Assembly: GCA_000442125.1 (NCBI GenBank)
Contig: KE546979.1
Location: 124,001-188,000 of the forward strand
DNA length: 64,000 nt
DNA from: Opeltia flavorubescens
Lineage: Eukaryota; Ascomycota; Lecanoromycetes; Teloschistales; Teloschistaceae
Direction of reading: 5' to 3'
The translations under genes were made by a program, and so were the position numbers. Positions 1 through 12,334 of the stretch are shown in pieces. A model generated the notes under the pieces. That model did no database searches and had not been told where the DNA came from. It was given only the letters and a program-made list of their open reading frames with translations. Every line of letters starts with the position of its first letter. Positions within the stretch are counted from its first letter, which is position 1.

Positions 1-1742
1 CTGACACCGACGGATATGACTTGGTTGAAAGCTGTCGCGGAGCCGATGTTGATGAGGCCGATTATACACGATACCCCGGCCATGACCATGATTGCGTAGA
101 GAGGCACCGCAGACCCAGCTTGAACCTAATATCAAAGGATCGCTTAGTCTTCTACTCATCTTCTTATGGGCTTGAGGCTAACGTACCGTACTCATCGTCC
201 TCCAGAACGGAAGACCTCGATCACGACCAAAGGCAAATACAATGCGGGATGAGGTAGCCAGGAATGCTATTGCAGCGGAGATGTCCATCAGGATGATGAT
301 GCATACCATCGCTGTTGCCCCCGGCAAAGAGCCAGTGGCATCCTGAAAGATCTGCATGAATGGGAAGCCGAGCGAACCAGTCGGACTTGCCAGCACTCCT
401 TCGATGTCGACCGTAACGAATAGAACGACGATGACTATTGCAAAGCCGAGAATGCCATTTAGCATCGTCGTCGATACAATACACCAGGGAATCACCACAT
501 TGGCACCGCGGATCTCTTCCGCCATCTGCGACTGTTGTTCAGTATCATGCCTCAGGTATCGCTATGGAACAGAGAACGAACATGGACAGCGCAGTCAGTG
601 CCTGAACACATGTACTGTTAGCTTCAGACCCTCAAAAAAACGAATCGATGGCACAAGAATACCATAGGTGGCAAAGACGCTCCCAAGTAGCCCCACAAAG
701 ACGGACACTGTCGTCGTCGGCCAGCCACCGCCATTCTCGAACGCCTGTCCGATCATTCAGCCCTCGACAAGCCAGCCATCAATATATGAGCAGAGAACAT
801 CACTGACCGCCACGAGTGGAATGAGGATAGCGAAGAAACCTCCAATATGGAGGATCAGGATATAAGTCTCAAGCTTAGGCAGAATCTTGCTTGCCCAAGC
901 ATTGACCATTATAGTGACAGCCATAACAGCCCAATACACCAGTGTTCCCTGCCACAATTCAGGTTCATAGCCGGGATGATTCAACCGCGCCAAGGCGAGG
1001 ATCATGTTTCCGCCCAGATAGGCACTCCCAGCAAGGATCGCTTGCCAGCCGCAAATCACGAGCCACCCTGGCTTCAAGCGTCAGTACGTTCGTCAATACA
1101 CGACGAGAAGGAACGCAAGGAAAACGGTCAAGGGGGGGCCATACCCATGATGTAGCTAACAAACTTTCTGCAGAAGTCTGGGGCCAACATCGATGCCCAA
1201 TGGTACTGCCCTCCAGAAGTGGGTGCCCTTCGCCTCATGTTATTCCTCTGGACCAAGATCCAGCGATGCGACTCACATTGATGCCAATTCGCCCATAGTC
1301 GTGAAGATCGCGATACTGCCAACGAAAGAGAAGAGGTAGCTATAAATTAACCCTGCGGAACCTCCACTGCATACGCCGACCAAGCATTAACCTTATCCCA
1401 CTACAATAATAACTTATTCGAGGCGAACGAGAGAGACATACTTGGTCAACCCAAACGTAAAGACACTTCACATTCAGTCAGTCAAATCCTCCTCCGTGTG
1501 TGGGACGATACATACATCAACTCAGCTTCCCAAGTGATGAGAATCGTACACGTAAAGCCCAGCATAGATAAGAAGGAAAACCGTCGCTATATCTTCGTCA
1601 CCTTTGCTTGCATCACAGGTAATTTTTACGGATCACATACCTTAAGGATCGGCTTCTTCCCCAATCGAGCCAAAGCTTGCTCATCGCGCTCTGCTTCGGA
1701 GGGTAACTCCGATGCGACCGCGTGCGGTAATTTGGCCTCCAT
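1..1742 (-). CDS. APC-family amino acid/choline-type permease (partial, 3' end off window)
   Basis: Plasma-membrane transporter of the fungal amino-acid/GABA/choline permease group. The start at 1742 opens MEAKLPHAVASEL and leads to DEQALARLGKKPILK, the usual cytosolic N-terminus of this group. Further exons give SMLGFTCTILITWE, then GGSAGLIYSYLFSFVG and FTTMGELASM, then APTSGGQYHWASMLAP (the family signature), then helices near 760-1080, AFENGGGWPTTTVSVFVG and MAEEIRGANVVIP, and more helices to the window edge. Apparent stops between these blocks fall inside short introns, for example a 63-nt GT-CAG intron near 750-812 and two introns between 530 and 665 that restore the conserved GTDCAVHMAEEIRG join. 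The gene therefore looks intact in what is visible. The substrate cannot be told from sequence. Confidence 0.85.
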
Positions 1743-2932
1743 GCTTGCGGTAGCAGCAGGCGGAGGTGGAGATGGACGCGCATCTTCAAAGATGAGGGGA
1801 CTGCGAATGTATATATGTCGAAATTAACTCCAGGCCATGGCATGCCGAACAGAATATTAGCATTGCATTAGGGCTCCGGCTACTGCGCGTCTTTCACAAT
1901 GTAATTGACGATGCCAAGCTACTGCACTTTTATCTCAGGATAGCTCAATGTGAGTGGCCAGCCCTAGAATCAAGGTTGAGAAAGAGTTTCGATCTCTGCG
2001 ATGCACGGTAGAGTAGCGGGCGTGGGGTGTAACAGTCGGTGGCTAATCGATAGTGCCCACATAAGGCGGTGAAGGGGAAATAGTCTGCCTGTCAAAAGCT
2101 GTGTTCTAGGCCGTTTATGGCTGTAACGTGCGCGCCATTGTATAGTGTCAATTTTGTAACCGGATTTGGTGGCGGCTTGCGAGCTTAGCGGAGAAAGTAG
2201 GCACGGGATAAGCGGCCCATCTCATAAAGGTATATTAATGTGGTTTCTCTAGCAAAATTTTAGCATTACTTATACACGTTTGTGCCCATAATAAAATAAC
2301 ACACCTATCGCGCAGGCGACGAGCAATGGCCTCTTACAGAAGAAGCTCTAGGTCAGATTAGTCAATGACGGGTCTCCTCCCAGTTGCACAAGGACCTGGG
2401 CGTGAATATCCTATTGCCTCTAAATTAGAAAGTTTAATGCAGTCTTAGTGTATATTGCAGCAAGATATTAAAGTGATGCTATTCGTCGCGCGACTCTCTT
2501 CTCGGAATGAAAGACTTTCTGCTCCGATGGTCCTGGATGAGAGATTGCAGTCAAGACTAAAGACTTCGTGGAGTGTAAAAATTGAGCCAGGTATCTGCTT
2601 GGGAGATTAGAGTTCCGGATGATGCTATTTTGCCCACTTCTGATACAGTGAGTTCAACAGCCAGCAACGAAATTCCCACTGGATGCGTTATCAAGAGTCT
2701 GCATGGTGCTTTCCAGGACTACAATTGGAAGTTGTCCAGAGCATGAAACATCATCTTGATCATCTTGGAAAAGAAAGTCGGTGAGGACTGCTTGATTGGA
2801 GGTTTGGCTGTGCGTATCTTCTCCTAATGTATGCTATCACCCAGTACTCTCGCAACTTTTTAGTAGCACACATAGCCACAGCAAAAAAGTTCATGTGATG
2901 GTGTGTGAAGCAAAGCCGTCATCACCATTTCC
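1743..2932. other. Intergenic region, no gene seen
   Basis: Lies between the permease start and the amidase 3' end. It holds the permease promoter. Short open frames here show no recognisable product and no splice-joined extension. Confidence 0.5.
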
Positions 2933-5289
2933 CTACGACCAATACATTGATCGACCTGTCTTCACCCATGTCGGCAAGCCCACAGCTTCCAAGCCTTTTT
3001 CAACCACATCTGCGAGTATGAGGTCCATGCCTGAAGATCGTCAGTGTGTCAATCAAGCGGCAACTCTCTGTCAACAATCTTTGTCTGACCTGGAGTTCCT
3101 ATAATTGATACTGCGATCGGCAGGGGTTCTATCCTGTCAGTCACCGTGGAGTGAAATTGAATTTCTCCGACTAGCGCGATTTTTCAGTGCAGAAACGGTT
3201 GTTGAGGGAGGAAATTTACCTGGCGCTGTGAGCTCGGGTGCTCGCATCATTGGAGCCATGTTCAGCGACGAATAGCCACTTAGGATGGAGAAAGGCCTGA
3301 AAGAAATATTAGTCAGTCTCTATGAAAAATGTGAGCATGATAGTAGGAGCGCCTACGCGGGCTTGGATTCGCGGTAATTAGGCTCCCCGGCCTCGATGGG
3401 CAAGATCATGATCGTCTTTAAGTTGTTTGAGTGTGCGTCAAAGACACGATTGAGTAGCCAGTGTCGGTAGATCTCGGAGCGACGCCAATACATGTCACGC
3501 TGCTCGACGGAGATCGATTTCCCAATGTCCCTTGATAGCAGATGTCAGCACATATCGGGCGTCTTCATGCTGCATCAAAGTTTGACTGTACCATTGCCAT
3601 CGCATAGCCTCATGGACGAACGGTGGTTTCCCGTATTGCTTTGTGTATTCATCTCGGAAGCCAGCCAGGTCGTAGTATGAGTCCCGGTAGTAAGGATAGC
3701 TTCCGGCCTACGAGCGTTCAGCAAGATTTTGCATGTGAAGCAGAGCCCAGGCATACAAGCTTAAGGTACGCGGATATATCGCTATGTTCCGGTCCATCGG
3801 GACATTCATTTTCCCAGTACTCAGCTAGATATATATCTGTTCTTGTGACGTTCATGGCCACTTCAAGACCTCTCACGAATTTGTCGATCAGGAGGGTCTG
3901 TGCTGGGTTTGGAGTCGGTAGGTAGTCCAGGGGGTAAAGGATCTTGATTGGTTTCTGCAAACATAAGCACATGCGGATAAAGAGTTCTGTAAGGGCACGA
4001 ACTTGAGAAGGAACCTCAAGCATTGGGAAGTCTCCATACCACACCGAGATGAAATCGCTAAATTTAGAGATATCTCTGCCAAAGAATACTGGCATGTCAA
4101 ATTGCCTACAATTTCCGTTCGGGTTAGCGTACACCTCTAGAACGGACCTTGATTACACAGACGGGAATTGGCCGATGACTCCGTCAGTTTTCATAATGCC
4201 TGTTGATGGACGGATGGAAAAGCATCCGTTATAGGATGCTGGTTTGCGGCCACTTCCGTTAGCTAGTATAGTGTCAGCGAGTATCGTACCTAGCACGGAT
4301 AAGAGACTGACTGTCAGATCCAATAGAAAAGTCAAGCCAGTCGTATGATGCAATTCCCGCAGCACTCCCACTGCTACTTCCAGAAGGCACCTGATATCCA
4401 TCGGCGCGAGGATTGAAAGGAGCTGTAAATTCGACACACTCCAAAGGCTCTTCTCGCATTATCATAGCTTGCAACTTCACCTTGCATACAATGATGGCTC
4501 CAGCATCAATGAGGATCTGGATACAGGCTGCGGTTTCGGTCTTTGCCGGGTATAGCTCCATCCATGATTTATTGCACAAGGTGGTTTTGTGATCTGCGAT
4601 GTTGATACTGTCTTTGACGCTGATCCTAGCTCCATCGAGAGGACGCGACTTGGATGGCTTGTAGTAGCATCGAGATGGTACGATGACTCTTCCGCAAGTA
4701 CCAGCATACGGAACGTCGAGAGAGACTAATGTATGTGAGGGTCAGTTCAGATACTAAATATGTATTAAGGTAGGTAACTTATCTTCCCGAACCGTCTGGA
4801 GCGGGTCTGAAAGAAGTCATGACGGTTGCATTGAAATCACGATAGATTCTCCACGGCTGCCAGATTCTCTCCTTTGCATAAACATACGGTCCAGGTGCGA
4901 CCTTGAATGCCGAGTTGCTGGCGACTAATGTCTGGGCCATGGTTCCCCATGCATTTAGCTCCTCGAGAGCATCAGGTTCAATGTGACGGTCCTCCTTGTT
5001 TCCGTAGAATGCGACTCTGTAACAGAATTCGGGCTGGAAAATGTCGTCTTTGTCGAGAGCGGCACGAAACTCACGGAGTGACGATTGGGAGATTGTCATA
5101 CCCGGGGTGGTCACGTATATAATGAACGGTGTCGCAAAACCGCCTTCGAGACTGCCCGAAAGAGTGAAGGTCTCAATTGTCAATTGAGAAAGACTGGACC
5201 TGACTGAATGGCACACTTACAAATTGACATGGTATTAGGATATACGAAATACCACCCAGGGTCACCTCGAGCTCTTCAAAGATATCCAT
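2933..5289 (-). CDS. Amidase (amidase-signature family), multi-exon
   Basis: Serine hydrolase of the amidase-signature superfamily, probably cytosolic, cleaving an amide of unknown identity. The start at 5289 gives MDIFEELEVTLGG, followed by an N-terminal region of about 150 residues that carries LEGGFATPFIIYVTTPG. The amidase domain begins at VPYAGTCGRVIVPSRCYY, then PLDGARISVKDSINI with the catalytic Lys, then YQVPSGSSSGSAAGIASYDW (signature), then after an intron GSDTNGSGRKPASYNGCFSIRP, which contains the catalytic Ser. Later blocks include NRVFDAHSNN, ILPIEAGEPNYRES and MAPMMRAPELTAPG. The last exon (stop at 2933) reads MDLILADVVEKGLEAVGL then PTWVKTGRSMY, the normal C-terminus. At least six introns are needed. 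The N-terminal extension resembles that of some fungal amidases, and its role is unknown. Confidence 0.82.
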
Positions 5290-5995
5290 CAAATACGTGA
5301 GCTATTTGTTAGTCGATATCAAGTTCAAGCACAGTGGACTTTCAAATGATACCAGACTAATTTCAGGTGAATCAGATCGTGGAATATAGCATCTTCATGG
5401 GAAGGTGAAGTTGGATTAAGGTTGACAGAAGTGGATGTCATCTTATCACTCAGCCTTATAGACGAAACTGAACAATGAATACCAGAACCCTGATCACGGG
5501 AGAACGTAGCTCAGAGGCAACTCGTGGAGAGTCAACATTACAGAAAAGTAGACTACACCTAGGAGCAATACAGCCGCATATGATGGAGTATTGAGACAGG
5601 TGTGTTTTCACAAGGATGGTTTCAACACGAGCCATCTTGTAATTTTAAACTCTGGATACAAGCATCATCGGGCTCATAAAGCTGGCTCTGTACTCTTCTT
5701 GCAATCACTGGGGTAAACAAGTGGCAATCCCACGTTGCTTACTGCTGGCCCACCTACAGATGCTGTCCATTATGTACCCGCCGAAATAGATGTTGACTTA
5801 CAATATTTCGGTCATTGATTGCATGACAGAGTACAAAACATCCTTCCGACGAGCAGCCACTGTATGACTTATGCGCTATGACGTAAGAGGAAGGCTGTAC
5901 CATCGGTGGCCTGCAGGGAGCCATTTGACCTACCATTTAAATGACCTAATAGAGATACTATAACTACCTTCACATGTAGGACAAGACACGAGTTG
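5290..5995. other. Divergent intergenic promoter region
   Basis: About 700 bp between the divergent starts of the amidase (-) and the methyltransferase (+). No ORF with recognisable content. Confidence 0.5.
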
Positions 5996-6784
5996 ATGAT
6001 CGAGATGTCAACGCAATACGATGAGCTTGTCGCTTCTTACAATGAGATGCGGAAGCTCCCCGGCGAAGTTCTTGAAGTGTATAACATGCAACAAGTTTCG
6101 GCGCCATACATCAAAGGTGCAAAGGTACTCGATCTTGCTTGTGGAAGTGGGTACTACACCAATCAACTGCTTTCCTGGGGTGCCTCACAAGTCGTCGGGG
6201 TGGATATTTCCAAGGGTATGATCGAAGCTGCAAAAGCGGCGACTCCACCGGACAAAGTGCAGTTCATCGTTGCCGACTGCTCAATCCCCACGAAATATGA
6301 TGGTGGTCCGTTCGACATCGTCTTTGCAGGCTGGCTCCTCAACTACGCCCCTGACGGTGCTGGATTGGCGGACATGTTTCGTAACATCGACATTAATCTG
6401 AATGAAGGAGGGCGTTTCTTTGGGGTAACGACTTACCCCACACGAGATCCACGCAAATATAACGAGGTGGCCCTACAGAGCAAGCCATTGTTCTGGAAAG
6501 ATCTCTGGGTAGTGCCAACAGGCGATATTGAAGATGGAATATCGGCGACGGTTTTCGCCACTACCAAGCTCGGGCAGATGCAATTCGATGATTACCATTT
6601 GAGAAAAGATGTCTATGAGCAAGCGGCCAAAAACGCTGGATTGACCAAAGAGTTGACCTGGAAACCAACTCTTTGGCCGAAAGATGATAGTGAACTTCTT
6701 CGAGGGAAAGAGAATGTGGAGGAAGAATTGGCAGTCTACTTGAAAATGCCGGCATTCGTGATTGTGACCGTTGAAAAAGGTTAA
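5996..6784 (+). CDS. Class I SAM-dependent methyltransferase
   Basis: Intronless gene of 262 residues; the first ATG is at 5996. Motif I is VLDLACGSGYYTNQLL (SAM glycine loop), motif II is VVGVDISKGMIEAAK, and an acidic VQFIVADCS follows, then FDIVFAGWLLNYAP as motif IV and LNEGGRFFGVT as post-motif. This is the Methyltransf_25/11 type fold, close to the small stand-alone enzymes seen near fungal metabolite genes and also in primary metabolism. The C-terminal third (DYHLRKDVYEQAAKNAGL) is the usual substrate-capping region. The substrate is unknown. It is divergent from the amidase, but nothing else here suggests a biosynthetic cluster. Confidence 0.85.
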   Translation: MIEMSTQYDELVASYNEMRKLPGEVLEVYNMQQVSAPYIKGAKVLDLACGSGYYTNQLLSWGASQVVGVDISKGMIEAAKAATPPDKVQFIVADCSIPTKYDGGPFDIVFAGWLLNYAPDGAGLADMFRNIDINLNEGGRFFGVTTYPTRDPRKYNEVALQSKPLFWKDLWVVPTGDIEDGISATVFATTKLGQMQFDDYHLRKDVYEQAAKNAGLTKELTWKPTLWPKDDSELLRGKENVEEELAVYLKMPAFVIVTVEKG

Positions 6785-7261
6785 TCTGGACACAGCGTAT
6801 ACGGGTCTTGTAGTATTGTATGTCGTAGTACCGACGTTTCGGGGTCAGTCGAAAGCCGAAGAGGTGATGCACATGTGGAACAATCACCATTTAGTTGAAT
6901 TCGATAAGTCGAGTACCTTGCCAGTCATTCGATCACATCTGCCAGTTCGGTAGGACTGTAGGAGAGTTGTATGCAAAAAGCATCAGGATAGGCTTCATCT
7001 TGGTCATACCGTAGAAATCAGAGCACACGACTACTTTGTTGTGGTCCAAAGGTGCGCGTGAAGGGGAAGTAACAGAGAACCCAGAAAGCCAAGAGAAAAC
7101 AAGCTTTCAATGTGCAGGAACGATCGATTCCAAGGTTTTATTTGGTAGTCACAGAACAGGTTGCGGAGGTTCCTCCACAAGCGGAACGACCCCTCATTGA
7201 TCATATCCTCTCCTACCGCCATTGACTAGAAGTATCCTCAACAACCAAACCATCCCTTACA
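6785..7261. other. Intergenic region upstream of PLD
   Basis: About 480 bp holding the methyltransferase 3' end and the phospholipase D promoter. No supported gene. Confidence 0.45.
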
Positions 7262-10036
7262 ATGGCACCTGGAGAAGACGGCGACAGCCGCATGTTTTCT
7301 GGGCTGCGAGATCGTCTCAAAGGTATGTCATGAAATCCTAGGTAGCCACGTCACCTCGCCGCCGCACAAGACTCTCCTCCGCAACCCCGCAACAGAGCAC
7401 ACGAGCTGATCCCATTCGTCACCACCACAGCTACCAATCTCTACGATGCCAAAGTCGGCGCTATCCACCTCAGGAGTAAGATAGGCAAATTTGGCAACCT
7501 CATCAATGCCAACCATCGCCATGACGAGGAGCACGAGAAGCTCACCGACGAGAAACGAACCCGCGTTGCTGACAGCCATCGCTTCCAATCCTTTGCCCCA
7601 GAAAGAGATGGGAACAAGATCAAGTGGTATGTCGACGGTCAAGACTATTTCTACGCCGTCTCCGTCGCCTTGGAGAAAGCGAAAGAGACCATCTACATCG
7701 AGGACTGGTGGTTGAGCCCCGAACTCTTCCTGCGAAGACCACCCTACTTCAATCAGGAATGGAGATTGGATCAGGTCTTGAAGAGGAGGGCAGAGGCTGG
7801 CGTCAAGATCTACGTTATCGTCTACAAAGAGGTTGCTCAGGCTCTCAGCTGCAACAGCGCCCACACCAAACACGCCCTCCATGCTCTCTGTCCAGAGGGC
7901 TCCCCAGGCTACGGCAACATCAACGTTTTGCGCCATCCAGATCACAACGTCTTCGAGAATGCCGGCGATATGACCTTCTACTGGGCCCATCACGAAAAAT
8001 TTATCGTCATCGATTATGAGATAGCCTTTATTGGCGGCTTGGACCTTTGCTTTGGCCGTTGGGACAGCCGCCAGCACCCTCTGGCCGACGTTCACCCCGC
8101 CGGCGTGCAGAATGAGATGTTCCCTGGTCAAGACTTCAACAACAACCGCATCATGGACTTTCAAAGTGTTGACGACTGGAAATCAAACGAGCTTAGCAAA
8201 GCCGACTTTGGCCGCATGCCCTGGCACGACGTTGCCATGTGCGTCATCGGTGACTGCGTCTACGACATTGCAGAGCATTTCGTACTCCGCTGGAACTTCA
8301 TCAAGCGTGATAAATACAAACGGAGTGAAAAGGTCGACTGGCTGACCATGACCGGCCGCGAAGGTGAGAATGAGGATTTGGTGGCGGTTCAGCGTCCAAA
8401 ACACCCTGTTGGTGAATACGTGCACCATCCACTAAGTCCCCTTGAGAACAGAAAATGGGCGCACGAGCACCAAGGCACCGTTCATGCCCAGGTTGTCCGC
8501 AGCAGCTGCGATTGGAGTAGTGGAATCTTGACCGAACACAGCATCCAGAACGCTTACTGTGAAACGATCCGCAACGCTCAGCACTTTGTCTACATTGAGA
8601 ACCAATTCTTCATCACTGCGACTGGCGACAAGCAGTCCCCAATTCATAATCAGATTGGAAAAGCAATCGTCGATGCCTGCGTCAAGGCCGGCAAAGAGGG
8701 TAGGAAATTCAGGGTCATCATTGTCATCCCCGCCATTCCTGGCTTTGCTGGTGATTTGAGGGATGATGCAGCTATGGGCACGCGTGCCATTATGGACTAT
8801 CAATACAAATCCATTCATCGGGGTCCTGATTCCATCTTCGGACAGATCAAAGAGCAAGGCGTGGATCCTAAGCAACATGTTTTCATCTTCAACCTTCGAT
8901 CGTACGATCGCCTGAACAAAACCTCGGCAATGGTAGAACAGGAAGAGAAGTCTGGCGTCAAATATCAAGACGTGCAGCGGGCTGAAGCGGAAGAAATTAT
9001 GGGTGAGGGAGTCCACAGCACTACTGATCAAAAACCGACCATTGGCGATGCCACCGGTGACAACGAGAAGGAGAGACTAACAGACATGAAACGGCGATTT
9101 GAAGCCGAACGTGGTGCGGTGGGATTGGATAAAGCAGTCACGAGCAAGGATAGCATCGCAGCAACAGCCATGCTGAACGGTGGCAAAGTCTCAGAGCAGA
9201 AATGGGACGATGACTTGGAAAAGGAGAAGGAGAATTTCGTCCAAGAGGAGCTCTACATCCACGGCAAGCTACTGATCGTCGACGACCGGATCGTCATCTG
9301 CGGCAGCTCCAACATCAACGATCGTTCTCAATTGGGTTTACACGACAGCGAACTCTCCATCGTGATGGAAGACTACAACCTCATGGACAGTACCATGGAT
9401 GGACAGCCTTTCAAAGCAGGTCATCATGCCGCTACACTTCGCCGTATGCTCTGGCGAGAACATCTTGGTCTTCTGCCTGCGCAGCCTCTGGATGCGTCCA
9501 AGGATCCTAACGCCCAGCCGGCGGATGTATGTCCGAATGATATCATGGAGGGACCGGAGTATGAGTTTGTGGCAGACCCGATGAGTGATCAGGTGTGGGA
9601 TATGTGGACTGGGAATGCGTCGACTAATACGCAGATTTTCCGGCATCTTTTTAGGGCGGATCCGGATGATAATAGTACGTCCTGTTCTTCTCCCCCCTTC
9701 TCTCTCTATCTCTCTCCCCCTCCCTCTCTCTCTCTCCCTATCTCTCCCACTTCCTATCTCTACCTCTCCCTCTTTCTCTTGAAATCAGCCAGCAAGCTAA
9801 TTTGGACGTGATTCATAGTCAAAAATTTCGACGACTACGAAGCCTTTTTACCTCGGCACAATAAATTCAAACAGGGACATCTCCACGATCCGTTCATGCC
9901 GGCGGAGGAGGTGAGGCAGAAGTTGGATCAGATCCGGGGCCATCTGGTGTGGATGCCGCTGGACTTTTTGTGTGATGCACCGATGGCGGAGAAGGGGTTG
10001 CAGGTTAATGCTTATACGGAGAGTATTTATACTTAG
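7262..10036 (+). CDS. Phospholipase D (HKD superfamily)
   Basis: Hydrolyses phosphatidylcholine-type lipids to phosphatidic acid; likely peripheral on membranes. Three exons (7262-7322, 7398-9674, 9819-10036) give 851 residues. The start at 7262 opens MAPGEDGDSRMFSGLRDRLK. Blocks in order: HRFQSFAPEREGNKIKWYVD, then ETIYIEDWWLSPELFLRRPP, then the first HKD site HHEKFIVIDYEIAFIGGLD, then RMPWHDVAMCVIG, then ENQFFITA, then the second HKD site IHGKLLIVDDRIVICGSSNI. The C-terminus is restored across the second intron as NFDDYEAFLPRHNKFKQGH. There is no recognisable PX-PH module before the catalytic core. This matches the shorter Pezizomycotina PLD type rather than full SPO14. The second intron is a long pyrimidine tract (9680-9780). 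Confidence 0.9.
9675..9818 (+). repeat. CT-rich low-complexity tract inside PLD intron 2
   Basis: The 144-nt intron is almost pure C/T with repeated TCTC and CCTCTC units between about 9683 and 9780. Donor GTACGT and acceptor TCATAG bound it. Confidence 0.75.
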
Positions 10037-10420
10037 GGTGTGGAGGGGAGATTAGGGGGGTGGAGGGTGGGGTGGAAGTGGAAGGGGAAAGGAAGGGGAG
10101 GGGTAGAGGGTGGGAGGAAGGGGGGGAGGGGAAGGGTGAAGGGGGAAAGGGAGGGAAGGGTTATGAGTACGATCAGGATTGGTATGCCTTCATGATAGGA
10201 GGTGATAATACCCACGTACTTCTCTCTAGCATAGATAGAGAATGATGCTTGCATTGGGATATGAAGAGACTTCTTTTTAGTGTGAGCCACAACCTTGTTG
10301 ATTGCAAGAGTTTGCAAGGGTTTGAGAATTCTAAAGACGTAGCGGATGAAGCTTCGGAATGATGTGAAGAAGACACTATGAGTAATCTATCCCAACGACT
10401 TAAACGCCTTCTCCACACGT
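10037..10420. other. Purine/G-rich tract and convergent 3' region
   Basis: Between the convergent 3' ends of PLD and SEC62. From about 10040 to 10165 the + strand is almost all A/G with many G3-G7 runs, giving strong strand asymmetry. No gene is seen. Confidence 0.7.
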
Positions 10421-11849
10421 TCAATCCTCCTCTACTTCTTCGACACGAGGCTTTAGATCTCGAGGGCCTGTGTCCGCATTCGTTGATGCAGGAGCATTAT
10501 CCACCGCTGCAGAGGTGTTTGCACCTTTCTTCGATTTTGATGATTTGCCTGATTTTGATGCATCGGTAGTGGCAGAAGCGCCTTTCTTGCCCTTTCTCTT
10601 TTTGTCCTATCAAACCAGAAATTGTCAGCATCGATTCCAATGAGTTATGCGTCTCTGCAAAAAATTCCCTCCCCCTCTCCTCCTCCCTCTTCCCCCATCC
10701 CGACCACCCACTCCCCTCCTCACCCATACAGCCGCCCACCCCGGAAGCACCCACCCACCCTCCGGAACAGAAAAGACGTACCTCATGCCACCCCCAAACC
10801 GGCCTGAAACTATCAAAAAACCCCACATCCTCAAAAAGATTCGGATACAGCCACAGCCCCGGCGGCACAGCGAACCACGTCACCGCAAACAAAATAGCCC
10901 TGAATATCGCCATGGCGAAAAAAAGACCAATAAGCCCCAACATAACCATACTGAGGTACCAGACTCCAATCCTCAATTGTATTGGCCAGAGCGGGAACAT
11001 CACCACCGCCATGATCAACACTAATGCGCCCGCGGCGTACATTTTCTGCTTCCATTGAGGGCCGTCGTAGAGCCATACGTAGTGCAGGTCGTCGGCGATA
11101 TCTTGCTGCTGTTCGATGTGCACTGTCCAGAGGCCCTTGGTGCGTTTTTGGGATTTGGATGCCGGAGGGACGGGGCCGTGGTTGTGGCCGGCGTGGGGGT
11201 CTGATTTTTCTACGCGCAGGGCGAGGAGGGAGAGGGGGAGGAGTTTGAAGACTTCTGCTGCTGTGGAGGGGGAGGATATGGTTGGGAGGAGGGGGTTTTT
11301 TTGGGAGGCGGTGGTGTAGGCGGGGGATTGGAGGGCGCGGAGGGCGCGTTTGACTAGATTTTGTGGATGGGTTAGTTGTTTTTCTTTTTTAACTAAGGTG
11401 GATCTGTTGGGGAGATGTGATGGGGTGGTGTTTCGCATACCTCTGAACATATCCTTCCTCTGACCGTTGAGAATACACGTCCTTGCCTTTAGATCCTGCC
11501 CTCTTAACCATTTCGCAACAGCAACAGCCTTCGGATCTTTCTCCCCGTTCTGAATAGCACCTCCTTGACCCTGTATTTGAGGCTGGCCTGACTGTTGGGC
11601 TGCTTGTTGCTCAGCGGCCATCTGCTGCTGGCGCTGGTGGTTCTCGAAAGCTTGCTGTTTCAGCTTATTGACGTATTGGTCGAAGGACATGCCAGCTTTT
11701 TTTGCTTCGGCCTCAATTTGCTGTCGTTGCCATTGCTGGAATTGCTGGGGCGTCATGCCTCGTTTCTGTGCTTCCATGGCGATTTGTTGCTGCATTGCTG
11801 CCATTTGCTGTGGGGAGGGCTGTTGGCCCGGTGGTGGTGGGCCATTCAT
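10421..11849 (-). CDS. SEC62: SEC62 subunit of the ER post-translational translocon
   Basis: Component of the Sec62/63 complex that drives post-translational protein import into the ER. Exons 11441-11849, 10782-11353 and 10421-10606 give 388 residues. The start at 11849 opens MNGPPPPGQQPSPQQMAA, a Gln-rich fungal N-terminal extension; an upstream in-frame ATG at 11954 adds poorly supported sequence. DPKAVAVAKWLRGQDLKART is the conserved Sec62 entry, followed by KDMFRVKRALRALQSP. Two adjacent transmembrane segments follow (YAAGALVLIMAVVMFPLWP and LSMVMLGLIGLFFAMAIF), then the conserved VTWFAVPPGLWLYPNLFEDV and FFDSFRPVWGWHE. The last exon is a Lys/Ser-rich cytosolic tail. The length is typical of fungal orthologues. 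Confidence 0.93.
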
Positions 11850-12334
11850 CGCTTTTGAGAAAGAGACAAACTTGGTGTGATGAATACTATGTGGAATATC
11901 TCCGTGAATGGACAAACAATTCACGAAATATTTGACTGGAGTAAGAAAGGACACGAATGAATTCGGAGTTCAAAGAGGCTTAGTCAGCACCGCTACAGCC
12001 GCACGGCATCTCCCGCACAGTGATCGACACCGGCGCAAGCCAGCAGAAGCCACCAAACGCATGGGACTTTCATTGCGCTATGATTCGCTGCTAGTCACAC
12101 ATCTCGGATGGTTCGCAGGTATGGCACGTTTCGGCGCCGACTTTGTGTGTGCTCGGCATGAATGCTACCGGTAACTATCAATGGGCATAGGGTGAATGCA
12201 GCAGGAGACCAAGACCATGTTGCAAACATATAAGGGCACCCAAAGTCCTTGTAAGAATTTCCATTCATATCTCCTCACCTTTACAGTCAATACTGCATTT
12301 CCCTCCTCCAACCTCCCTTTTTGTACGCCAAAAG
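11850..12334. other. Divergent promoter region SEC62 / monooxygenase
   Basis: About 485 bp between divergent starts. A pyrimidine-rich stretch with a CCTCCTCCAACC-like run lies just before the + gene start. No ORF of note. Confidence 0.45.

Noticed and set aside
7328-8164. 278-residue minus-strand ORF opposite PLD
   Set aside because: Antisense shadow of the strongly supported PLD exon; no recognisable domain.
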